A stretch of 64,000 nucleotides of DNA from Flavobacteriales bacterium UBA3477 (GCA_002378005.1 DFQY01000029.1:55909-119908), one strand, 5' to 3'; shown: positions 34,227 through 43,658, counted from the stretch's first letter. Notes: generated by a model from the letters alone, not told the origin. Program-made: numbers and translations.

Positions 34227-36656
34227 ATGCAGGTCGCTGAGGTCGTACTTCCCTTACCCTTAGACAAACTGTTCCATTACTTCATTCCGAAGGAGTGGTT
34301 GGGCAGCGTACGGCCTGGAATGCGGGTATTGGTCCAATTCGGTGCGCGCAAGGAATACGCCGCCGTCGTAGCGAGAGTGCTTGAGACCGAAGAGGAGCTC
34401 GAACTCAAACCTATTCTCAACGTTCTCGACGAGCATACCGTGGTATTGGAGCACCAATTATTGCAGTGGTCGTGGATGTCTTCCTACTACATGGCGCCCA
34501 TCGGCGACGTGATGAATGCCGCACTTCCGCCGGGACTGAAACTGAGCAGCCAGAGTGTCGTGGTGCTAGATCCAGAGGTACTGCCGGACGAGGCCCAATT
34601 ATCCGATGCGCTCTTCACTCTATACGAATCCCTGCGCAACAACCAAAAGCTATCGCTAGACGAGGTCCGCAGCATTCTCGGCGTGAAAAACCCCATGCCC
34701 TTGGTGCAAAAAGCCCTGGAACAGGGGTGGGCCATCTTGGAAGAAGAACTTAAAAAAGTAAGCAAAGCCAAACGCCGTAAACTCCTTCGATTATCGGCGG
34801 AATCTTTGGCCAATCTAGATTCAGCATTCGATAAAACTTCGCGTAGCGAAGCCCAAACCGCAGCATTACTAGCCCTGGTCAACGATTGCGGAGCGAAAAA
34901 TAGTTTCGTGGACCGCAAGGCCTTTGAAAAGGAACATAAGATTGCCACTGCTCAAAGCCGTGCCCTTATAAGCAAGGGGATTGTCGAGGAGGTGGAAGAG
35001 GTAGACGGTACCACGGCCGCTGCTACTCCACAAACCGAAATACACCTAAGTTCGGCGCAGCAGGAAGCCTTGGAAAGTATTCGAGAAGGGTTTACCCAAG
35101 AAAAGCCTGTGCTCCTTCATGGGGTGACGGCTTCGGGGAAAACAGAAATATACATTCACCTGATCAAGGAGGCTTTGGCCAAGCACAAACGCGTGCTTTA
35201 CCTCTTGCCGGAGATTGCCCTTACGACCCAATTGATCAATCGCCTGCGCATCCATTTTACGGTGGCGGTGAGCCATAGTAGGTTTTCTCCCGCGGAGCGG
35301 TTGGCTGCCTGGAGGGAATCTGTCCAAAATGATCAGCCACTCCTTATTATCGGTGCTCGTTCTGCATTGTTTATGCCCTTGCCGGATTTGGGCCTCATCA
35401 TTGTAGATGAGGAGCACGAGAGCAGCTTTAAACAGTACGAGCCTTCACCGCGTTATCACGCCCGTGATACGGCCGTTTGGATGTCCGCGCAGCACGGATG
35501 CCCTATAGTTCTGGGATCCGCTACGCCAAGTTTGGACAGTTATTTCAATGCGCAAAAAGGCCGGTACTATCTCGTGTCTTTATTGAAGCGATTCCACACT
35601 GCGCCACTGCCGGAATTAGAGGTGGTGGATATGCTCGGAGCAAAGCAGCGCAAGGAGGTTGTAGGGAATTTTAGCGTGGAATTGGTCGATGCGATCCGTG
35701 GCGTCCTGAACAAAGGGGAGAGCATCATCCTCTTCCAGAACCGACGTGGGTTTAGCACTTATCAGCAGTGCCAAACCTGTGGTCATGTGGAAGGGTGTAC
35801 GCGCTGTGATATTAGCTTGACCTACCACAAGGGCCCGCAAAAATTGAAGTGCCACTATTGCGGGTACACGGTTCCCCCGGTGATGAAGTGTTCCGCTTGT
35901 GGGGGAGAGAGTGTCTTGCACCATGGTTTTGGGACAGAGCAAATTGCAGAAGAAGCGGCCGCATTATTCCCAAAAGCTCGAGTGAAGCGTATGGATTTAG
36001 ATACCACGCGCGGCAAGCATGCCTTCGGTAATCTCATTCAGTCAGTTGAAAATGGTGAGGTAGATATACTCGTCGGGACACAAATGGTCACCAAGGGATT
36101 GGATTTTGACCGAGTTGGATTGGTGGGTATCATGAGTGCGGATAACTTACTGAGTTACCCTGATTTTCGCGCCAATGAGCGCGCTTTCCAAATCATTGAG
36201 CAAGTGGCCGGTCGTACTGGACGCCGGAGCTCACGTGGTAAAGTCGTTATTCAGAGTTTGAAGCCGAGGCACGCGATCATACAATTGGCCCTTAATCATG
36301 ATTACCAAGGAATGGTTCAAAAGGAACTTACTGTAAGACAAGAGTTTGCTTACCCGCCGTTCGTGCGATTGATTACCATTACATTGAAGCATAAAGACCA
36401 GAAGCTTTTGATGCGTGGGGCAGAGGCCTTTGCAAAATCACTGCACAGCAAGATCGGGGAGCGCTTTTTGGGTCCTGAATTTGCGGCCATTGCCCGATTA
36501 AAAAACCTGTACCAAATGCAAATCATTGTGAAGGTAGACAAGGGCAGTCTAGGTTCAAAGATTCGTGAACGCATTAAAAAGGCGCATCAAGAAACTTTGT
36601 TGACCCCAGAATTCAATAGAATCCGAGTGCTCTTTGATGTAGATCCGAATTCTTAG
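34227..36656 (+). CDS. priA: Primosomal protein N' (replication restart helicase PriA)
   Basis: Superfamily 2 helicase that restarts collapsed replication forks. The 3'-DNA-binding domain is at the start (VVLPLPLDKLFHYFIP). The helicase core has Walker A GVTASGKTEIYIHL, Walker B IIVDEEHESSFKQYE and LGSATPSLDSY. The zinc-binding module supplies eight Cys in CQTCGHVEGCTRC, CHYCGY and CSACGG. Motifs V and VI are GTQMVTKGLDF and QVAGRTGRRSSRG. Length 809 is normal for Bacteroidota. Its stop shares bases with the convergent gene's stop (TTAG, 36653-36656). Confidence 0.97.
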   Translation: MQVAEVVLPLPLDKLFHYFIPKEWLGSVRPGMRVLVQFGARKEYAAVVARVLETEEELELKPILNVLDEHTVVLEHQLLQWSWMSSYYMAPIGDVMNAALPPGLKLSSQSVVVLDPEVLPDEAQLSDALFTLYESLRNNQKLSLDEVRSILGVKNPMPLVQKALEQGWAILEEELKKVSKAKRRKLLRLSAESLANLDSAFDKTSRSEAQTAALLALVNDCGAKNSFVDRKAFEKEHKIATAQSRALISKGIVEEVEEVDGTTAAATPQTEIHLSSAQQEALESIREGFTQEKPVLLHGVTASGKTEIYIHLIKEALAKHKRVLYLLPEIALTTQLINRLRIHFTVAVSHSRFSPAERLAAWRESVQNDQPLLIIGARSALFMPLPDLGLIIVDEEHESSFKQYEPSPRYHARDTAVWMSAQHGCPIVLGSATPSLDSYFNAQKGRYYLVSLLKRFHTAPLPELEVVDMLGAKQRKEVVGNFSVELVDAIRGVLNKGESIILFQNRRGFSTYQQCQTCGHVEGCTRCDISLTYHKGPQKLKCHYCGYTVPPVMKCSACGGESVLHHGFGTEQIAEEAAALFPKARVKRMDLDTTRGKHAFGNLIQSVENGEVDILVGTQMVTKGLDFDRVGLVGIMSADNLLSYPDFRANERAFQIIEQVAGRTGRRSSRGKVVIQSLKPRHAIIQLALNHDYQGMVQKELTVRQEFAYPPFVRLITITLKHKDQKLLMRGAEAFAKSLHSKIGERFLGPEFAAIARLKNLYQMQIIVKVDKGSLGSKIRERIKKAHQETLLTPEFNRIRVLFDVDPNS

Positions 36657-37081
36657 ATCTCAAAAGGGAATTTAGCCTGGACGCCGAAGAAATACGGGAG
36701 ACCGAGCTGAATTTGGTAGGAGGCGATATCCCAGGAATATCCTAGATAAAAAGAAGGCGCAACGATGCCTAATCCAACGCCTTGCACGTTAGTATCTGGC
36801 CATCGCAAATCTAATAGTCCACCTGCGTACCAATGTTCTGATAGTGACCAATCTTTACCCGCACCTATGACTAGACCTAAGTCTTCGGTATCCTCTCCCA
36901 ATCCGAAAGACTGAACGTAGGCTAATCTTGAAGTGATATAATAGCCGTTGTTATTGTAGGAGATTCCAATATCGGTAGTGCTTCCCCAGCCGGCCATATT
37001 TCCGTAATACGTTTCGAATTTCATTTGGCCCATTCCTGTGTAGGCGGCCAAGCAGAGCACTATGGTGATGGCTTGTTTCAT
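36653..37081 (-). CDS. Small exported beta-strand protein, possible outer-membrane barrel
   Basis: A 142-residue protein with a signal peptide (MKQAITIVLCLAAYTGMGQ). The remainder alternates hydrophobic and polar residues in strands rich in Gly, Tyr and Trp (TDIGISYNNNGYYITSRLAYV, WYAGGLLDLRW, SFYLGYSWDIASYQIQLGLPYFFG). It ends with a hydrophobic-aromatic C-terminus (AKFPFEI), as in small outer-membrane barrels. No named family recognised. The start overlaps the RluA-type gene's stop by four bases (ATGA). It is the last gene of the panB run. Confidence 0.72.
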   Translation of the reverse strand: MKQAITIVLCLAAYTGMGQMKFETYYGNMAGWGSTTDIGISYNNNGYYITSRLAYVQSFGLGEDTEDLGLVIGAGKDWSLSEHWYAGGLLDLRWPDTNVQGVGLGIVAPSFYLGYSWDIASYQIQLGLPYFFGVQAKFPFEI

Positions 37082-37749
37082 TTTAGAAAAGCTTCAAAGG
37101 CCTCTGGAACACCTGCTTTAATGCACACGGGCTCTTTAGTGGTCGGGTGATCAAACGCTAGCGATCGAGCATGTAAACAAATACTTTTATCACGCTCGCC
37201 ACGGCGTGCACCGTATTTCACATCTCCTTTGATCGGATGGCCTATGGAGGCGAATTGTGACCTAATCTGATGATGCCTTCCCGTGTGAAGATCTACTTCG
37301 AGCAGCGTATATCGCTCGCCACAGTTCAATACCTTGTAGGAGAGTTTAGCTTCCTTCGCACCGGGTTCAGGGCGCCCAAATGCAATAGATTTATTGTTTT
37401 TTGGATTCTTCTTCAAGAAATGATGAAGTTGTCCGTTTTCCGTGATTTGACCTTCCACCAATGCCCAATAAGATTTCTGTGTTTCCCTGTTTTTGAAAGC
37501 GGCGTTCATACGTTCCAACCCTTTGGAGGTGCGTGCAAATAATACTACACCTGTAGTGGGGCGGTCCAGCCTGTGAATCACTCCTAGAAAGACATTTCCA
37601 GGCTTGTTGTATTTGACTTTGATGTACTGCTTGAGAAGGTCTGGCAAGGAAGTGTCGCCCGTTTGGTCGCCTTGCACGAGATCACCGGCCCGCTTGTTGA
37701 TTGCGATTAAATGGTTGTCTTCGTACAAGATTTCAGGCAAAGAAGCCAT
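37078..37749 (-). CDS. RluA-family pseudouridine synthase
   Basis: Converts uridine to pseudouridine in rRNA or tRNA. The 223-residue protein has the catalytic motif HRLDRPTTGVVLFAR with the active Asp. Other core elements are YEDNHLIAINKRAGDLVQ at the N-terminus, KSYWALVEG, and LLEVDLHTGRHHQIRSQF. It lacks an S4 domain, so it is of the short RluA/TruC-like type rather than RluD. It starts two bases after panB and overlaps the barrel-like gene. The target base cannot be told from sequence. Confidence 0.93.
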   Translation of the reverse strand: MASLPEILYEDNHLIAINKRAGDLVQGDQTGDTSLPDLLKQYIKVKYNKPGNVFLGVIHRLDRPTTGVVLFARTSKGLERMNAAFKNRETQKSYWALVEGQITENGQLHHFLKKNPKNNKSIAFGRPEPGAKEAKLSYKVLNCGERYTLLEVDLHTGRHHQIRSQFASIGHPIKGDVKYGARRGERDKSICLHARSLAFDHPTTKEPVCIKAGVPEAFEAFLK

Positions 37750-37751
37750 GA

Positions 37752-38576
37752 TTAGCTGGTGTAGCTTTCGTCTTTGTTCGGAAAGTCGACACTTTTCACA
37801 TCCGCTACGTATTGGCCAATAGCACCAGTGATATCTTCATACAGATTGAGGTACCTGCGCAAGAATCGGGGATGGAATTCATGAGTCATTCCCACTAAAT
37901 CATGGAATACTAGAACCTGGCCATCGACGCCAGGACCAGCTCCTATTCCAATTACTGGGATATCTAGCATTTCTGAAACTTCTTTCGCGAGTGGGGCCGG
38001 GACTTTCTCCAAAACAATGGCAAAACATCCAGCCTCTTGCAAGGCCTTCGCATCCTCTTTCAGTTTCAATGCTTCGGCTTCTTCTTTTGCACGAACAGTG
38101 TACGTACCAAACTTATAGATGGATTGTGGAGTCAGTCCCAAGTGTCCCATTACAGGAATTCCGGCAGTGAGAATTCGCTTGATCCCGTCGATGATTTCTA
38201 CCCCACCTTCGACCTTCACTGCGTGGCCGCCGGTTTCTTTCATGATGCGGATGGCAGAACCCAAAGCCCCTTTAGAATCCCCCTGGTAGCTACCGAAGGG
38301 GAGGTCCACCACAATCAGGGCGCGGTCAACGGCGCGTACCACTGAGCTTGCGTGGTAAATCATTTGGTCCAAAGTAATAGGCAAGGTGGTTTCGTGACCC
38401 GCCATTACGTTCGACGCGCTATCACCCACTAGAATACAATCTACACCGGCGGCATCTACCATTTTAGCCATGGTAAAGTCATAGGCGGTGAGCATAGAGA
38501 TTTTCTCACCCTGGTCTTTCATTTGCTGCAAACTATGGGTGGTAACCTTCTTAAATTCTTTCTTAGCTAGTGACAT
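37752..38576 (-). CDS. panB: 3-methyl-2-oxobutanoate hydroxymethyltransferase
   Basis: First committed step of pantothenate (and so CoA) synthesis, adding a hydroxymethyl group from methylenetetrahydrofolate to 2-oxoisovalerate. Motifs: MLTAYDFTMAKMVDAAGVD, LVGDSASNVMAGHETTLPITLDQ, KVEGGVE with the substrate region, GHLGLTPQSI, and IGIGAGPGVDGQVLVFHDL. Length 274 is standard. Metal-binding Asp and Glu are kept. It heads the panB-RluA-barrel run and is divergent from the DUF4249-like lipoprotein. Confidence 0.96.
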   Translation of the reverse strand: MSLAKKEFKKVTTHSLQQMKDQGEKISMLTAYDFTMAKMVDAAGVDCILVGDSASNVMAGHETTLPITLDQMIYHASSVVRAVDRALIVVDLPFGSYQGDSKGALGSAIRIMKETGGHAVKVEGGVEIIDGIKRILTAGIPVMGHLGLTPQSIYKFGTYTVRAKEEAEALKLKEDAKALQEAGCFAIVLEKVPAPLAKEVSEMLDIPVIGIGAGPGVDGQVLVFHDLVGMTHEFHPRFLRRYLNLYEDITGAIGQYVADVKSVDFPNKDESYTS

Positions 38577-38633
38577 ACTGCACGATTTTTGTGAATTCTC
38601 TTGTGCAAAGAAAACAACCTAAGCCATAGGTTG

Positions 38634-38641
38634 TATTTTTG
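38634..38641 (+). promoter_or_regulatory. -7 box TATTTTTG, near-leaderless promoter
   Basis: Exact TAnnTTTG six bases before the lipoprotein ATG at 38648. Confidence 0.6.
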
Positions 38642-38647
38642 GGACCC

Positions 38648-39679
38648 ATGAAAAACCTCATTCTCTTCATTTTTACGGCTTTCGCGATCACTGCATGCGA
38701 CAATACGTTGGATATTAACGCGGATTATGACGTACAGAATGTGGTATATGGTTTACTGGATAAAGACGATGATACCCAGTGGGTCAGGTTACATAGAACG
38801 TATTTAGGTACGGATGGGTTGCTCGCCGGCGCCACACATGCGGATAGCCTTTACTTTGATACTGCTGCGCTTTATTTGGCCCAACTGAATGATCAAGGCA
38901 ATGTGCTCAATACCTATGAGCTTTTCCGAAAGGATACTAATATTCTAGAGCCTGGGACCTTTACTACGGACAACTACAGGATGTATTGGACCAATGCTCC
39001 TATTGATCCTGCCTATGACTACCGTTTGAAGGGATTTATCCCAGGCAATAATAATTTTGAGGCCATCACTCCAGTGGTCGGGAATGTTGAGATTACAAAA
39101 CCTAAGGGATTTCAAAAAGTGACTTTTGGTGTACGTAATGCGGAATTTGGTTGGGATGCAGCCCGCAATGCACGCATGTACCAGGGGTATATTTATTTTA
39201 GATATAAAGAAGCCCCGCGTTCAAACCCAAAGGACTCGATAGTGAAAATGTTGACCTATGCCTTACCCGTTAGGACCGGGTCAAACTTGAACGGTTCAGG
39301 TACATTCTTATCGGAATTGTCTTACGAGGCCTACTATAAGTTCTTATATAATAATATCGGCCCTACAGAGGACCTTGTTCGTATTTTCAAAGGCATAGAT
39401 GTAGAGATTTGGGCAGCCGCTGACGACTACGCTACCTATATCAATGTCAATCAGCCGTCACAAGGCATCGTTCAAGAAAAGCCGATGTTCACCAACGTGG
39501 ACGGAGGAATAGGCCTCTTTTCTTCTAGGGGTCGTGCCATCAAGAAAAACGTCAAGCTTAGCGCATCCTCTATGGACAGCCTGTGGCGGGGTGTTCACAC
39601 CTGTGGTATGGGTTGGGTTGATTTCCAAGGCATCGACAGTGTCGTTTGTGAAGACGGCTTTCCTGTCGTGATCAACTAA
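38648..39679 (+). CDS. DUF4249-like lipoprotein
   Basis: A 343-residue lipoprotein (signal MKNLILFIFTAFAITAC, Cys at residue 17). The mature part is beta-rich: VVYGLLDKDDDTQWVRLHRTYLG near the N-terminus resembles the carboxypeptidase-regulatory-like start of DUF4249 proteins. The C-terminal third has the family-like GGIGLFSSRGR motif. DUF4249 proteins in Bacteroidota are commonly linked with TonB-dependent receptors, but none is adjacent here. Start chosen at the ATG giving the lipoprotein signal, next to a -7 box. Role unknown. Confidence 0.72.
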   Translation: MKNLILFIFTAFAITACDNTLDINADYDVQNVVYGLLDKDDDTQWVRLHRTYLGTDGLLAGATHADSLYFDTAALYLAQLNDQGNVLNTYELFRKDTNILEPGTFTTDNYRMYWTNAPIDPAYDYRLKGFIPGNNNFEAITPVVGNVEITKPKGFQKVTFGVRNAEFGWDAARNARMYQGYIYFRYKEAPRSNPKDSIVKMLTYALPVRTGSNLNGSGTFLSELSYEAYYKFLYNNIGPTEDLVRIFKGIDVEIWAAADDYATYINVNQPSQGIVQEKPMFTNVDGGIGLFSSRGRAIKKNVKLSASSMDSLWRGVHTCGMGWVDFQGIDSVVCEDGFPVVIN

Positions 39680-39779
39680 CGGACAAACTGTCACACTTTT
39701 CACTTGATTTTAGACCACTTTGGCATTTGAATTCCATGGTTGCTGACACTTTGTGAGCACATTTGGGGGAATTGGCACG

Positions 39780-39794
39780 TGGCACAACCCTTGC
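39780..39794 (+). promoter_or_regulatory. Sigma-54 type -24/-12 promoter before dnaK
   Basis: TGGCAC-AACCC-TTGC matches the RpoN consensus exactly, with GG (39781-39782) and GC (39793-39794) separated by the canonical 10 bases. Transcription would begin near 39805, leaving a ~38-base leader before the dnaK ATG. A second TTGGCACG copy lies immediately upstream (39772-39779). No TAnnTTTG box is seen in this 163-base gap. Activator sites are not clear, though TGTGAGCACA (39752-39761) is an imperfect dyad. Confidence 0.6.
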
Positions 39795-39842
39795 TTTATT
39801 GAGGTCGTAGAAATTGAATACTCAACCTAAATAATAAATACA

Positions 39843-41747
39843 ATGGGTAAAATCATAGGTATTGACCTTGGAACCACCAACTCTTGTGTCTCTGTAATGG
39901 AGGGTAACGAGCCGGTAGTAATTCCAAACAGCGAAGGAAAGAGAACCACGCCATCAATTGTTGGTTTTGTGGAAGGCGGCGAACGTAAAGTAGGCGATCC
40001 TGCGAAGCGTCAGGCCATCACTAACCCGGAGAAAACGGTTTATTCTGTGAAGCGTTTTATGGGTGAGAAATTCTCTAATGTAACGAAAGAGGCAAAGCGT
40101 GTACCTTACAAGGTAGAGGCTGGTGATAACGATACCCCTCGCGTGAACATTGACGGTCGTCAATACACACCTCAAGAGATTTCGGCGATGATTCTTCAGA
40201 AAATGAAGAAAACCGCGGAAGATTACTTGGGTACTGATGTAAGCGAAGCAGTGATTACTGTTCCAGCATACTTCGATGATGCACAGCGCCAAGCGACTAA
40301 AGAAGCGGGTGAGATCGCGGGTTTGAACGTACGTCGTATCATCAACGAGCCAACTGCGGCAGCTTTGGCATATGGTCTAGATAAGAAAGGTCAGGATCAA
40401 AAAATCGTAGTTTTTGACTGTGGTGGTGGTACACACGATGTATCTATACTAGAACTAGGTGATGGCGTATTTGAAGTAAAATCAACAGATGGTGATACAC
40501 ACCTTGGCGGTGATGACTTCGACCAAGTAATCATCGACTGGTTGGCGGAAGAGTTCCAGACAGAAGAGTCTATGGACTTGCGCAACGACAACATGGCGCT
40601 ACAACGTTTGAAAGAGGCGGCTGAAAAGGCTAAAATTGAGTTGTCATCTACGACTGCTACTGAAATTAACTTGCCTTACATCACAGCAACTGCCTCAGGT
40701 CCTAAGCACTTGGTGCGTTCTTTGAGCCGTGCGAAGTTTGAGCAATTGGCAGCTGATTTGATCGAGCGCACTATTGCTCCGGCAAAGAGTGCCCTTCAAA
40801 ACGCAGGTTACTCTAAATCAGAGATTGATGAGGTGATTCTCGTGGGTGGTACAACACGTATTCCAGCGATTCAAGATGCAGTAAAAGCATTCTTTGGTAA
40901 AGAGCCGTCGAAAGGTGTAAACCCTGATGAGGTAGTAGCTATCGGTGCTTCGATCCAAGGTGGTGTACTTGCCGGTGATGTAAAAGACGTATTGCTTCTT
41001 GATGTAACACCACTATCACTCGGTATTGAAACCATGGGTGGTGTGATGACGAAGTTGATCGAAGCGAACACGACTATTCCTACGAAGAAGTCAGAGACCT
41101 TCTCAACGGCAGCAGATAACCAGCCTTCAGTAGAGATTCACATCCTTCAAGGTGAGCGTCCAATGGCGGGTGATAACAAGACTATCGGTCGATTCCACTT
41201 GGATGGTATCCCAGCTGCACCGCGTGGTGTGCCTCAGATTGAGGTGACCTTTGATATCGATTCAAACGGTATCCTAAACGTAAGTGCTAAGGATAAGAAC
41301 ACTGGTAAAGAGCAGAACATTCGTATCGAAGCATCTTCAGGTTTGAGCCAAGAAGAAATCGATCGCATGAAGCAAGAAGCTGAAGCAAACGCTGATGCGG
41401 ATAAGAAAGCTAAAGAGCACATTGACAAACTCAATGCAGCAGATAGCATGATCTTCCAGGTAGAAAAGCAGATGAAGGAAATTGAAGGCAAGCTTCCTGA
41501 GGATAAGAAAGGTCCAATTGATGCAGCCCTCGCTGAACTAAAAACTGCTCATGAAGCCAAAGACATCGCAGGATGTGATGCGGCTACTGAAAAACTTAAT
41601 GGTGCCCTACAAGCGGCAGCGGCGGAGATCCAAGCGGCCCTGCAAGGTAACCAAGGAGGCAACGATGGTGGACCTGATGCAGGCGGCGATGCTGGCGCAG
41701 GTGGTGCTGACGATGTCACCGATGTAGATTTTGAAGAGGTGAAATAA
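39843..41747 (+). CDS. dnaK: Chaperone DnaK (Hsp70)
   Basis: ATP-driven chaperone for folding and stress protection. The ATPase domain starts MGKIIGIDLGTTNSCVSVMEG and includes RRIINEPTAAALAYG, VVFDCGGGTHDVSILELG and VGGTTRIPAIQ. The linker DVLLLDVTPLSLGIETMGG leads to the substrate-binding domain, helical lid, and Gly/Ala/Asp-rich tail ending DVTDVDFEEVK, the co-chaperone binding end. Length 634. It appears monocistronic: a sigma-54-like site lies before it and a strong terminator after it; dnaJ and grpE are not adjacent. Confidence 0.98.
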   Translation: MGKIIGIDLGTTNSCVSVMEGNEPVVIPNSEGKRTTPSIVGFVEGGERKVGDPAKRQAITNPEKTVYSVKRFMGEKFSNVTKEAKRVPYKVEAGDNDTPRVNIDGRQYTPQEISAMILQKMKKTAEDYLGTDVSEAVITVPAYFDDAQRQATKEAGEIAGLNVRRIINEPTAAALAYGLDKKGQDQKIVVFDCGGGTHDVSILELGDGVFEVKSTDGDTHLGGDDFDQVIIDWLAEEFQTEESMDLRNDNMALQRLKEAAEKAKIELSSTTATEINLPYITATASGPKHLVRSLSRAKFEQLAADLIERTIAPAKSALQNAGYSKSEIDEVILVGGTTRIPAIQDAVKAFFGKEPSKGVNPDEVVAIGASIQGGVLAGDVKDVLLLDVTPLSLGIETMGGVMTKLIEANTTIPTKKSETFSTAADNQPSVEIHILQGERPMAGDNKTIGRFHLDGIPAAPRGVPQIEVTFDIDSNGILNVSAKDKNTGKEQNIRIEASSGLSQEEIDRMKQEAEANADADKKAKEHIDKLNAADSMIFQVEKQMKEIEGKLPEDKKGPIDAALAELKTAHEAKDIAGCDAATEKLNGALQAAAAEIQAALQGNQGGNDGGPDAGGDAGAGGADDVTDVDFEEVK

Positions 41748-41773
41748 ACCTTCATAGTTAAAGGCGATAACAG

Positions 41774-41805
41774 GCCCCCGCACCCTCAGGTGCGGGGGCT
41801 TTTTT
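41774..41805 (+). terminator. Rho-independent terminator of dnaK
   Basis: Perfect 11-bp stem GCCCCCGCACC / GGTGCGGGGGC with a CTCA loop, then six T. Confidence 0.93.
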
Positions 41806-41845
41806 ATTTATCTTAGGCCTTCACTGAAAAACACTCACAACACTT

Positions 41846-43528
41846 ATGGATTTAGTCCAACTCAACGACCTCCTCGCCACCATTGACGGCTACATCGGGG
41901 GTTCTAGCTGGTTCGTATTTGCACTCCTAGGCACTGGGATTTTCTTCACTGTTTATTTGAAATTTCCCCAAATCCGATTCTTCAAACACGCAATCGATGT
42001 TGTTCGTGGAAAATTTGATGAAGAAGGGGCGAAAGGGGACACCTCTCATTTCCAATCCCTAGCCACCGCGCTATCGGGTACGGTAGGAACGGGAAATATA
42101 GCAGGTGTTGCATTCGCCATTCACTTAGGTGGTCCTGCCGCGCTCTTCTGGATGCTAGTGACTGCCGCTTTGGGTATGACGACCAAATTCGTGGAGGTTA
42201 CTCTAAGCCATAAATACCGTGAGTTTGCGGAAGATGGAACAGCATCTGGCGGTCCTATGTACTACATGAAGAATAAACTGAATATGAAATGGATGGCAAC
42301 ACTTTTCGCGGTTGCTGCAATCATAAGTTCATTCGGCACAGGAAACATGCCACAGGTGAATAGTATCGCCTCCTCGTTAAAAGCCACTTTCGGTATAGAA
42401 GAAATCGTTACAGGCGCAGTCCTATCGGCACTTCTAGGTCTTATCATTCTTGGCGGTATCAAACGCATTGCGAAGGTTACAGAGAAGCTCGTACCGTTAA
42501 TGGCGATCATTTATGTCGTTGGCGCTTTATCCGTGATCGTGATGAATTATGAGAATATTATCCCTTCGTTCATCAGCATTTTCGCGGATGTATTTACGGG
42601 TTCTTCTGCGGCGGGAGGTTTCCTTGGCGCGTCCATTGCTTATGCCTTTAACCGCGGTGTAAATCGTGGTTTGTTTTCAAATGAAGCGGGGCAAGGATCC
42701 GCCCCTATTGCACACGCGGCCGCGAAAGCGGAGCACCCGGTGAGTGAAGGTATGGTGGCCATTCTTGAACCTTTCATCGATACCATTATCATCTGTTCTA
42801 TCACTGGTCTAACTCTTTTGAGCTCAGGAGTTTGGAATGAAAAGCATCAAAATGACTTTAGCTTTTCAGACATGGTTATCATGGAGGGCGAAGTGAGCAA
42901 GGAGGTTCATGGATCAGCGCTATATGAATACTTCAATGGAGGACCGGGTTTAGATGTCGTTCCGGTAAATGAGTTCACAGGAACACTAACCGTCGAAGAT
43001 GGAACCATTACATCAAATACTACGATTTTGCACGCACGTTCAATAGCAGAGGAGGTGCAAGTATTTAAGGAGGGCCAATTATTTACTGGACATATTGAAG
43101 TCAGTGAGGGTCGTCTTCAAGATCAAAAAGGATACACCTTCTCGGGAAAATCACTTGTACACAGCGCGCCACTTACCGCCATTGCATTCAACAAAGGTTT
43201 ATTTGGCGATTACGGCCAATACATAGTCGCTATAGGACTGCTATTATTCGCGTTCTCCACCGCCATTTCATGGAGTTATTACGGGGGTAGAAGTGTGACC
43301 TTTCTCTTTGGGGTGAAGTATGTGAATTACTATCGCGTGTTGTATGTAGTCGGATTCTTCCTTGCAGCGATCATTGATACAACCATAGTATGGACGTTCG
43401 CCGGTATTGCCATTGCACTGATGACACTGCCCAACCTCATCGGAATCTTCCTATTGCGTAAGGATATGAAGGAGAGTATTGCGGATTACAAACAACATGT
43501 TGAGGACGTGTTCCGGAAAAAGATATAA
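41846..43528 (+). CDS. Alanine/glycine:cation symporter (AGCS family) with a large extra loop
   Basis: Sodium-coupled amino acid importer in the inner membrane, 560 residues against ~450-480 for most AGCS members. The core motifs are present: GTGIFFTVYLKFPQIR, ALSGTVGTGNIAGVA, and NRGVNRGLFSNEAGQGSAPIAHAA. The extra length is one hydrophilic, beta-like insert at residues ~330-435 (SDMVIMEGEVSKEVHG to SGKSLVHSAPLTAI), between two membrane segments and probably facing the periplasm. A weak -7 box TATCTTAG lies at 41809-41816. Substrate (alanine or glycine) is inferred from family. Confidence 0.9.
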   Translation: MDLVQLNDLLATIDGYIGGSSWFVFALLGTGIFFTVYLKFPQIRFFKHAIDVVRGKFDEEGAKGDTSHFQSLATALSGTVGTGNIAGVAFAIHLGGPAALFWMLVTAALGMTTKFVEVTLSHKYREFAEDGTASGGPMYYMKNKLNMKWMATLFAVAAIISSFGTGNMPQVNSIASSLKATFGIEEIVTGAVLSALLGLIILGGIKRIAKVTEKLVPLMAIIYVVGALSVIVMNYENIIPSFISIFADVFTGSSAAGGFLGASIAYAFNRGVNRGLFSNEAGQGSAPIAHAAAKAEHPVSEGMVAILEPFIDTIIICSITGLTLLSSGVWNEKHQNDFSFSDMVIMEGEVSKEVHGSALYEYFNGGPGLDVVPVNEFTGTLTVEDGTITSNTTILHARSIAEEVQVFKEGQLFTGHIEVSEGRLQDQKGYTFSGKSLVHSAPLTAIAFNKGLFGDYGQYIVAIGLLLFAFSTAISWSYYGGRSVTFLFGVKYVNYYRVLYVVGFFLAAIIDTTIVWTFAGIAIALMTLPNLIGIFLLRKDMKESIADYKQHVEDVFRKKI

Positions 43529-43553
43529 TCGACAGTAAATCAGATTTTAAAAA

Positions 43554-43584
43554 GCGGAGTTCCAACAGAAACTCCGCCTTTTTT
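43554..43584 (+). terminator. Rho-independent terminator of the symporter gene
   Basis: 8-bp stem GCGGAGTT / AACTCCGC with an eight-base loop, followed by six T (43579-43584). Confidence 0.85.
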
Positions 43585-43650
43585 GTGTTTTAATTGATTC
43601 AACGATTAAACCTTTGAGTAAAAGAGAGCTCTAAGTCTACACCAAAGGTG

Positions 43651-43658
43651 TATTTTAG
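43651..43658 (+). promoter_or_regulatory. Possible -7 box TATTTTAG of the giant surface-protein gene
   Basis: Seven of eight matches to TAnnTTTG if one T shift is allowed, 20 bases before the ATG at 43679. No convincing -33 TTG seen. Confidence 0.35.

Noticed and set aside
39752..39761. Enhancer-binding site TGTGAGCACA upstream of the dnaK sigma-54 site
   Set aside because: The dyad is short and imperfect and no second copy was found; too weak to list as a feature.
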